A stretch of 5,208 bases of DNA, taken from Chthoniobacterales bacterium. Its GTDB lineage: Bacteria > Verrucomicrobiota > Verrucomicrobiia > Chthoniobacterales > UBA10450. The stretch is taken from contig JAICXG010000200.1 of NCBI GenBank assembly GCA_025980625.1, positions 1 to 5,208 on the forward strand. Direction: 5' to 3'. The notes beneath the pieces are model-generated. The model made no database searches. It saw only the letters and a program-made list of their open reading frames with translations, and was not told the DNA's origin. Each line of letters starts with the position of its first letter. Position 1 is the first letter of the stretch. Of this stretch, positions 1 to 5,208 are shown one piece after another. Both the position numbers and the translations under genes were made by a program.

Positions 1-2516
1 CTCTCGTAATCGGGCTCGATCTTGATCTGGGCCGCGACCCGGAATAGCGCTGCCGCATATGAGACGACGCGCACTGGCACGAATGGATCACCGGCGTCGC
101 GGATCGCACTGATCAAATCCTGCGCGAGTGTCGTCGACACTTCGGCGCCGAGCGGTCCCGCCACGCTGATGAAGACACCGCGGGTACGACCATCCCAGGT
201 CCAGGTCGCGAGCGCCTTCGCGATCCCGGAATAAGCGCGACTAAAATTTTCATAGTCGGTGAGCGAGACGACGCGATCGAGCGTGAGGACGGTGAGCGGC
301 GCGTTCTGCTGTGCGTCGGCGAATGATTCCGGATCGTCCGCGCCTTCGGCCGCGAGCGCGTTGCTCGCCGATTTCAAACCGGGCGGACGCGTCAGCAGCG
401 TGGTCAATTGTCCCGCCCTAACGAGTCCTTCAAGTCCCACCCCGCGACGATAGGTGGCTTTGATGTTCTGACTTCCAGACGGCAATCGCGCTCCGCGATT
501 TCCATCGCCGAAGCGGACCGTGACTGAGCCGCCGTCGTCCGCCATCTCGGTCGCGAAAATGCGCTCGCGCGGGCCGCGCTCGAACAGCGTCGGGGCCTCA
601 TGCCAGAGCAGATCATTGACGCGAATTTGCAGCGACGACTCGGCGCCGGCGGGGCCGGTCGAACGGGTATAGGTGAGAGCGGGCGCCTGGCGAAGCTTGA
701 ATTTCTGGTTTGGCTGCGAAGCGTCGCCATTGCCGAGGATTTCGCTCAGCGTCTCGCCGTGCGTCGCCTCGGCGACGTTGCCCGCGATCGTCACCGTGGC
801 GCGATCGAAGAGATGCGTGAGCGGCGATGCCAAAGTCAGAATCGCCGGCTCGCCCGCGCAGTTTTGCACAACCGCGGCTTCGCTCACGGCGGCGTCGTCC
901 GGCTGCGCGGTCGTTAGGCTGAGATTCGTTAGGCTGGTCGTAACCGTGCCTTCAAAACCTTCATCCGTGCGCAAGGTCCATCTGGCCTGGTTCGCCGGCA
1001 GCAGACTCGGCGGCCCGATAACCGTGAGTGTCGCGCCGCGAGTGATGGTCTTGGTCCGGAGTCCATCCGGCGCGGTAAGAACGAGCGAACTTGCCTCGAC
1101 TTTCGCGCGCACCAATTTTCCGCTCACCATCACGGTCCGCCCGGCGGGCAGCGACGGGATCAAGCGATCGAGCGCGATCAGGCTCCCTTCGATCGGCGCG
1201 AGCAAGCCTGCGTCACGACAGAGTTTCGAGGCGATCGACCCGCTGGCCGGGGCGACAAGCGGTCCGCTTGTCGTCTCGAGCAACTCGCTTTGCGCGTGCA
1301 CGAGCGTGTCGCGGATTCGGAAGAGCTCAAAATTCTCGGTCGTGTCCGGAATGATGCGCGTGACCTTGCCGCTCAGTGCGAAGTCGGCCCGCGAAGGAAA
1401 GGAAACGGTGGTGCATTTGTAGAGCTCGACGTAGCCGGCGCTGTTCGTTAGGCTGAGCCAGCTCCCGGTCACGATCCTGGCGTAAGCGGCATCGAGATCG
1501 AGATGGCCGGAGGGCGTAGTCAGCCCCTGCCAGTCCTTTGAAATGAGCGTGAGCTCCGGTGGTAGCTGGACCTGTAATTTCTTCGAGAAGGGCTGGACTT
1601 GGATCGGTTGGATTTCGAATTGGAACCCGCCGCTCTCCTGTGTCGGCGCGCCCGGAATCAAGCTCGGGTCAGGCGCGTTATGTCCGAAGAGCGCGGCGCG
1701 CTGGCGCAGCGCATAAACTTTCGGGTTCGCCGTGGCGGGCGAGATCGGACTCTTGCCAAGGCCTTTTTCCCACGTGACAAGGGTGCGATCGTTCTTGTGA
1801 TCGGCCGTCACGCTGAGCAGGAGGCGCATGTCCCAGCGTTCCTTGTCGGGATAAATCGCGGCCCCGTCGGCGCGCTCGTCGCCGACGATCAGGATGGCGT
1901 CGCCCGGCTGAAGGCTGGTCGCGCTGCCTGTGAAATAGAGACTCGTTAGGCCGGCGGCAATTGCCGGCGGAGTCGTTAGGGCAGGTTGCAACGCGTTCCA
2001 TTCCACCCGCGCGTCCAGTTCCTCGATCGTCTCGAAGGTCTGCGGTTTGTCGCCCGCGCCGGGAACGCTTTGCACCTTCGTCCCGATCGCGACTGTGACT
2101 TCGCCCGGCGCGCCCGGCGTTTCGTCGAGGAGAAAACTGAGCGGCGTCTGCGCCGCCACGCCCGGTTTGAGACGATAGCCGATCAGTTGCGCGAGCCGGA
2201 AAATCGAGTCGCGTTCCGTCGCGGTGCGGAGCCAGCATTCGTTCGCGATCCGTTCCTGATAAAAGGTGAAAACGTCGGCCAGGCTGGCCCAGCCATCGAG
2301 CAGCGCGATCGTGAAATCGTCGGTCTCGCGCGTCGTTAGGCGGCGGAGCGCGGGGAAGCGCGGGTCGGAGAGAAGGGCGAACGCGCTTTGTAGAAAATCG
2401 GAATGCGTGCCGACCCGGTAACTGACCTGCGAAAGACCTGGCCGATTCAAAAGCGGCTCGGGCACGACCGCTCCGATTCCTGCGCAGCAGCCGCAATCGT
2501 TCAGCACCGTCGGCAT
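1..2516 (-). CDS. J-like baseplate assembly protein, second paralogue (3' end cut off by window)
   Basis: This is probably a wedge-ring component of a contractile tail or eCIS baseplate, assembling in the cytoplasm around the hub. I translated the minus strand from ATG 2516 and found it open for all 838 complete codons to the left edge, so the C-terminus is missing. The N-terminus is Cys-rich (C8, C10, C11). Residues 66 to about 120 form the helical J-like entry region (motifs FYQERIANECWLR and LIGYRLKPG). LQPGD starts at residue 202. A long beta-rich middle follows, then ATHGET near 584, RVNDLLWHE near 632, and the J-domain signature VRFGDGNRGARLPSG at 667-681. LTDYENF near 752-758 ends the recognisable part. 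These motifs are characteristic of proteins annotated 'putative baseplate assembly protein'. The start is fixed by a TGATG overlap with the upstream gene and a strong Shine-Dalgarno. It is paralogous to its upstream neighbour, with about 250 extra residues in the middle. Six copies of the TCGTTAGG word encode Leu-Thr here, and a seventh encodes part of Leu-Val-Arg. Confidence 0.9.
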   Translation of the reverse strand, partial: MPTVLNDCGCCAGIGAVVPEPLLNRPGLSQVSYRVGTHSDFLQSAFALLSDPRFPALRRLTTRETDDFTIALLDGWASLADVFTFYQERIANECWLRTATERDSIFRLAQLIGYRLKPGVAAQTPLSFLLDETPGAPGEVTVAIGTKVQSVPGAGDKPQTFETIEELDARVEWNALQPALTTPPAIAAGLTSLYFTGSATSLQPGDAILIVGDERADGAAIYPDKERWDMRLLLSVTADHKNDRTLVTWEKGLGKSPISPATANPKVYALRQRAALFGHNAPDPSLIPGAPTQESGGFQFEIQPIQVQPFSKKLQVQLPPELTLISKDWQGLTTPSGHLDLDAAYARIVTGSWLSLTNSAGYVELYKCTTVSFPSRADFALSGKVTRIIPDTTENFELFRIRDTLVHAQSELLETTSGPLVAPASGSIASKLCRDAGLLAPIEGSLIALDRLIPSLPAGRTVMVSGKLVRAKVEASSLVLTAPDGLRTKTITRGATLTVIGPPSLLPANQARWTLRTDEGFEGTVTTSLTNLSLTTAQPDDAAVSEAAVVQNCAGEPAILTLASPLTHLFDRATVTIAGNVAEATHGETLSEILGNGDASQPNQKFKLRQAPALTYTRSTGPAGAESSLQIRVNDLLWHEAPTLFERGPRERIFATEMADDGGSVTVRFGDGNRGARLPSGSQNIKATYRRGVGLEGLVRAGQLTTLLTRPPGLKSASNALAAEGADDPESFADAQQNAPLTVLTLDRVVSLTDYENFSRAYSGIAKALATWTWDGRTRGVFISVAGPLGAEVSTTLAQDLISAIRDAGDPFVPVRVVSYAAALFRVAAQIKIEPDYE
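1943..1980. repeat. Direct pair of the octamer flanking a 12-bp palindrome
   Basis: Two TCGTTAGG copies 30 bp apart (1943 and 1973) bracket the perfect palindrome CGGCAATTGCCG at 1955-1966. All of it lies in frame inside the second J-like gene (Leu-Thr ... Leu-Thr). The arrangement is visible directly, but any function is unproven and it may be chance in GC-rich coding DNA. Confidence 0.5.
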
Positions 2517-5002
2517 CAGCGACCTCCTCCGAGTTTAAGAGTGAAAATGCCGCGCTCAGGAAAATTCGGATCATTCTCCAGGCGCGCGATCTCGAGCCGG
2601 TTCATAGCGAGAAATCCACTCGTTAGGCCGCTCGTTTCCGGGAGACCCTGGCGCTGGAAAGTCGTGATTTCGACCGAGGCCACACCGGCCACGACCTGGG
2701 CAGCGGCGTAGAGCGCGCTCAGGTAAACCGTTTGTCCGAAAGTGAAAAAGTCGGGCTGGAAAATTCCTTTCCGGCCACCAGGGAAAGTGCGGCTGCTGAA
2801 AACTTCGAGCAGCGCGGCGCGCACGTCACTCCGGAAATAATCGAGTTTCACGCAAACGAAGATCGCGATCTCGAGCGAGACATAGTGGGGTGAATCAACC
2901 TCGAGATCATGGCCCGCCATGCGAAAGGGCTCGATTTCTGCGAGCAGGTCGGTCTCGAATTTACTCGTTAGGGGAAGACCGTCGAAACGATCGACCGTGA
3001 TAAAAACCGAGTGCCAGCTCCCGGTCCAGCGGAAGGTCGCGGCCGCGCGCTGGGTCGAGCGGTCGAGCTCGGCAGTGCGCGCGTAGTCATCCTCGGTGAC
3101 GGCGCGTTTCTGCGTCCGGAATGCCTGGGGCGCGTCGCGCCGAATTTGCGCCGCCGTCTCGGGATCGATCCCGCCCGCCGCGGGCAGCGGATTGCGCACC
3201 GAATTCACCGCCTCCGGCGTGACGATGTGGGCGAGGGTTTCCGCGCCGACATTCCCGGAAGTCCCGTTGCCAGCCCGGTAACCGGCGATGAAGGAAGTGC
3301 CCGGCTCCGGCGCGTGGCCGTATTCGTCGTCGCCGAATCGAATGAAAGCGGTCTGATCGTTCTCGATCTCGACCACGAAATCGTTCGCGTCGGAGGCGCT
3401 GCCTAACAAATCGAGCTGCGACTGCCAGTCCGCGGTGTCGGTGTTCAGAGTGCTGTGCAGCTCGATCGCAGGATCGCTCTTTGCTGGTTCGACGATCAAG
3501 CTTTGTGAAGCCGGCAGACTTGGGTCGTACTTCGCCGCCTGGGTGAGCGGTTTGTTTTGCAGCGAGGGACGAAAACGTGGCGGGGCGAATTGGGGCGAGA
3601 CCGGACTGCAACGATCCGCGTCAGCCGCCGGCGGGAGCAGGATTTGCGGCTGGGGCACCTGGCCTAACGATTCGCCCGTTATCGAGAGACCGTGGTCGGC
3701 AAGCACGATGTTACCCTGGGCGAGGCTCAGATCGTCGAAATATTGCGAGCCGTGCTCTTCATCCGCGAAGCCGGAAATGCAGAACGGAAACGGGAGCGCA
3801 TCCTCCGCCATCCATTCGATCCCGGTAATCTCAGCGGCAGTGAGCGGATCGGTCAGCGGGCTGTTTCCATCCGCCGCGAACTTGATCACAGTCGTTAGGC
3901 GAACGGCGCAGCGACGGGTGCGATCGGCGTCCTCCGTCGCGCCGGTGAGAAGGGCGCGATGTTCTTCGAAAATCAGCACGTCGCCGGGTTGCAAATCGGG
4001 AAAATGACCGGCCAGGGTGGCACTGGTCGCGCCCTTCGCGAGACAGCATGCCTGATCGCTCCAGGTATAAAAAGGGATGTCGTGATGCGCCGCGAAGAGC
4101 GTGATCGGATGCAGTGTTTCGAAGACAATCGGATGCTGACGCAAGGCTTCGTCGAGGTTCGTTAGGCGAACGGGAAGGCGATCGAGCCGGCTGAGTATTT
4201 GGGTCTTTGTCGGAATCGTGATGTTGTCGGCCTCAGGCGTGAGTTGCACCCAGACGCGCGCGTTCGTCCCGTCATGAACAAAATAATCGACCAGCCGCGC
4301 GTGCCGGCGAAGTGAGGTGCGTTTCCGGGCCGAGCCGAGATAGGCCTCGGTCGCAACCGCGTCCTGCTGATAGCTAAGTTGATCGCCGATGTAAGCGAGT
4401 AACTCGACCAGCGTGACGCCAAGGTCGGCCGGGTTGCGCTCGCGCCAGTCGGGCAAGAGGAGCGCGATTCGATCGAGAATCAATTTGCGAAAACTGGCGT
4501 AATCCTTCGCCAGATAATTGATTTCCGGCTCGACCCGCGATCCGGGCGGACAAATCTGTTTCGGTGCGCAATCGAAGTCCGAAGGACACTCGACCTTGAA
4601 GGAGAAATCAACCGCCGCGAAGCGTGGATCGATCCCATCAGGCGCCGCGGTTTCATGTGGACCGCGGACTAACGACAAAGTGTAAATCGAAAAATCGCCC
4701 GGCTCTTCGACCTCGACCGTCAGGACATCGGCATCGTCGCTCGTGCCGATGATGGCTCCAAGGATAACGATCGCGCGAATCCGCTCACCGCCGCTGATCG
4801 TGACGTTGGCCGAGCTGAGCGATTTCGGCGCGATCGGATTAATGAAATGGAGCCGGAGAAAACGCTGGCGATTCGACGGAAGCAGAGGCGCGTCCTGGTC
4901 GAGCACTTCGAGATAATCGATCCCGTTGAGCGCGCTGCCTCGCACCGCGTCGCGGCGGCGTTCGTCGCAGCAGAAGTAAAGCGGCGTGGTCGCGTCACTC
5001 AT
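2516..5002 (-). CDS. J-like baseplate assembly protein, first paralogue (828 aa, complete)
   Basis: This is a predicted baseplate wedge protein of a contractile injection system, of the large J-like type and far longer than P2 gpJ (about 300 aa). The N-terminus carries YFCCDERRRDAV at 9-20 and LNGIDYLEVLD at 25-35. A three-cysteine stretch (C139, C145, C151) precedes the conserved helical block INYLAKDYASFR (161-172) and GVTLVELLAYIGDQLSYQQD (195-214). LQPGD lies at 337-341. A Pro-rich linker occupies about 449-515. The baseplate J signature FIRFGDDEYGHAPEPG spans 553-568, followed by NPLPAAGGIDPE (604-615) and AVTEDDYARTAELD (634-647). There is no signal peptide or membrane segment. The ATG at 5002 overlaps the gp25 stop as ATGA, and the TGA (2518-2516) overlaps the next start, so the three genes are probably translationally coupled. 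Its neighbours fit a baseplate operon. The host machine could instead be a tailocin or prophage, but the gene size and the pair of J-like genes favour eCIS. Confidence 0.93.
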   Translation of the reverse strand: MSDATTPLYFCCDERRRDAVRGSALNGIDYLEVLDQDAPLLPSNRQRFLRLHFINPIAPKSLSSANVTISGGERIRAIVILGAIIGTSDDADVLTVEVEEPGDFSIYTLSLVRGPHETAAPDGIDPRFAAVDFSFKVECPSDFDCAPKQICPPGSRVEPEINYLAKDYASFRKLILDRIALLLPDWRERNPADLGVTLVELLAYIGDQLSYQQDAVATEAYLGSARKRTSLRRHARLVDYFVHDGTNARVWVQLTPEADNITIPTKTQILSRLDRLPVRLTNLDEALRQHPIVFETLHPITLFAAHHDIPFYTWSDQACCLAKGATSATLAGHFPDLQPGDVLIFEEHRALLTGATEDADRTRRCAVRLTTVIKFAADGNSPLTDPLTAAEITGIEWMAEDALPFPFCISGFADEEHGSQYFDDLSLAQGNIVLADHGLSITGESLGQVPQPQILLPPAADADRCSPVSPQFAPPRFRPSLQNKPLTQAAKYDPSLPASQSLIVEPAKSDPAIELHSTLNTDTADWQSQLDLLGSASDANDFVVEIENDQTAFIRFGDDEYGHAPEPGTSFIAGYRAGNGTSGNVGAETLAHIVTPEAVNSVRNPLPAAGGIDPETAAQIRRDAPQAFRTQKRAVTEDDYARTAELDRSTQRAAATFRWTGSWHSVFITVDRFDGLPLTSKFETDLLAEIEPFRMAGHDLEVDSPHYVSLEIAIFVCVKLDYFRSDVRAALLEVFSSRTFPGGRKGIFQPDFFTFGQTVYLSALYAAAQVVAGVASVEITTFQRQGLPETSGLTSGFLAMNRLEIARLENDPNFPERGIFTLKLGGGR
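2522..2530 (-). promoter_or_regulatory. Strong Shine-Dalgarno for the second J-like gene
   Basis: On the minus strand GGAGGAGGT lies 5 nt before ATG 2516. It is also the coding sequence for the final Gly-Gly-Gly of the upstream protein (GGA GGA GGT CGC TGA). The ribosome-binding site therefore sits entirely inside the upstream gene and settles the start choice for the gene ending at the left edge. Confidence 0.85.
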
Positions 5003-5208
5003 GCGGTCGCGACTCCTTTCCTGAACTCCGCCGTCTGCACCGTCTGCGTGCGCCTAACGAGATAGCGGACGGTAACGCGCAAAGTGGAATCTTCGTTCTC
5101 CACTTCCACGGCATCGACTTGGATGAGATCGCCGAGGTACTGCTGAAGTGAACCCTGAACGAGGTACTGAGTGGTCGCGGCAAGCTGGTCGCTGTTCGGA
5201 GCAAAAAC
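4999..5208 (-). CDS. GPW/gp25-family baseplate wedge protein, C-terminal part (5' end outside window)
   Basis: The frame is open from the right edge and gives 69 residues before a TGA at 5001-4999. The visible part reads VFAPNSDQLAATTQYLVQGS and continues through LQQYLGDLIQVDAVEVENED to VTVRYLVRRTQTVQTAEF. An F-x-PN followed by an amphipathic helix, a 'hxxVxVE' strand, an acidic turn and a 'hxhxYxVRxTxxxxxxxF' strand is the usual C-terminal half of the gp25/GpW lysozyme-like family (about 110-140 aa in full). These proteins join the sheath base to the baseplate wedge. Its place directly before two J-like genes supports this, as in phage and eCIS clusters. The stop overlaps the downstream ATG (ATGA). 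The family call rests on the short C-terminal pattern and on context. Confidence 0.8.
   Translation of the reverse strand, partial: VFAPNSDQLAATTQYLVQGSLQQYLGDLIQVDAVEVENEDSTLRVTVRYLVRRTQTVQTAEFRKGVATA
5013..5022 (-). promoter_or_regulatory. Likely Shine-Dalgarno for the first J-like gene
   Basis: On the minus strand AGGAAAGGAG ends 10 nt before ATG 5002, inside the last codons of the gp25 gene. The GGAG core is somewhat far from the start, so coupling through the ATGA overlap may contribute to initiation. Confidence 0.55.

Larger units (their letters stand above)
274..4836. repeat. Enriched palindrome CGATCG, 17 dispersed copies
   Basis: Copies begin at 274, 785, 802, 1165, 1190, 1232, 1786, 2024, 2084, 2306, 2988, 3463, 3921, 4179, 4470, 4768 and 4831. 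About two are expected from base composition. None is the full cyanobacterial HIP1 octamer GCGATCGC. Codon pairs such as GCG-ATC-G and CTC-GAT-CG may account for part of the excess. Confidence 0.7.
417..5060. repeat. Iterated octamer TCGTTAGG / CCTAACGA, 13 dispersed copies
   Basis: Exact TCGTTAGG is on the plus strand at 911-918, 926-933, 1445-1452, 1943-1950, 1973-1980, 2333-2340, 2620-2627, 2965-2972, 3892-3899 and 4159-4166. The reverse complement CCTAACGA is at 417-424, 3663-3670 and 5053-5060. The base after TCGTTAGG is C in 10 copies and G in 3. A random octamer of this composition is expected about 0.1-0.2 times on both strands together, and the core heptamer about 0.65 times. All copies lie inside coding sequence. 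In sense orientation ten are read as CTA ACG (Leu-Thr), two as CTC GTT AGG (Leu-Val-Arg) and one as TCG TTA GGC (Ser-Leu-Gly), so the conservation is at DNA level. The function is unknown. Confidence 0.9.

Noticed and set aside
673..1422. Plus-strand open frame of 249 codons
   Set aside because: It lies wholly opposite the J-like gene, its composition is Ser/Arg/Val-rich with no recognisable domain, and it has no clear ribosome site. It is a shadow typical of GC-rich coding DNA.
1..2516. Possible frameshift or pseudogene downstream of 2516
   Set aside because: Codon-by-codon translation shows one uninterrupted frame to the window edge with family motifs along its length.
1678..2574. Minus-strand open frame of 298 codons overlapping both J-like genes
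   Set aside because: It is in a different frame from two genes with strong family motifs, and the product is Arg-rich low-information sequence. The frame beginning at 2516 explains the region.
4160..4173. GTTCG-TTAGG-CGAAC (4157-4171) as a terminator or operator hairpin
   Set aside because: The arms are only five bases, there is no following T-run in either direction, and it lies mid-gene. It arises from an octamer copy next to Val-Arg codons.
274..4836. CGATCG copies as HIP1
   Set aside because: No copy is the full GCGATCGC octamer, so there is no support for a cyanobacterial HIP1 repeat.
417..5060. GTTAGGC/GCCTAAC cores as integron attC sites or gene-cassette boundaries
   Set aside because: The core matches the canonical GTTRRRY, but there are no paired inner sites or long imperfect palindromes. 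Every copy lies within an intact reading frame, and no integrase is visible.

Overview
This window looks like part of one minus-strand operon for the baseplate of a contractile phage-tail-like machine. The likeliest type is an extracellular contractile injection system (eCIS) or tailocin. Reading right to left, it holds the C-terminal end of a GPW/gp25-family wedge protein (4999-5208), a complete 828-residue J-like baseplate assembly protein (2516-5002), and a second, divergent J-like baseplate assembly protein that runs off the left edge after 838 codons (1-2516). The genes overlap by ATGA and TGATG junctions, so there is no intergenic DNA. I see no promoter, terminator, RNA gene, mobile element or CRISPR array.

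The organism cannot be named from the sequence. GC content is moderately high (roughly 60%), Shine-Dalgarno sequences are present, and the proteins belong to the large (over 800 residues) J-like families typical of eCIS loci in free-living, often soil, bacteria such as Verrucomicrobia, Acidobacteria and Actinobacteria. They do not resemble the roughly 300-residue J protein of P2-type phages. This placement is inference.

In such machines gp25 sits at the sheath-baseplate junction. The two J-like proteins (counterparts of T4 gp6 and its partner, or Afp11/Afp12) form the wedge ring around the hub. The gene order here matches that module.

The most striking signal is not a gene. The exact octamer TCGTTAGG (reverse complement CCTAACGA) occurs 13 times in 5.2 kb, against roughly 0.1-0.2 expected by chance. 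It lies in all three genes, on both strands and in three codon frames. It behaves like a genome-wide iterated word (an uptake, Chi-like, or segregation or methylation signal) carried inside coding sequence. A second palindromic word, CGATCG, is also enriched (17 copies).
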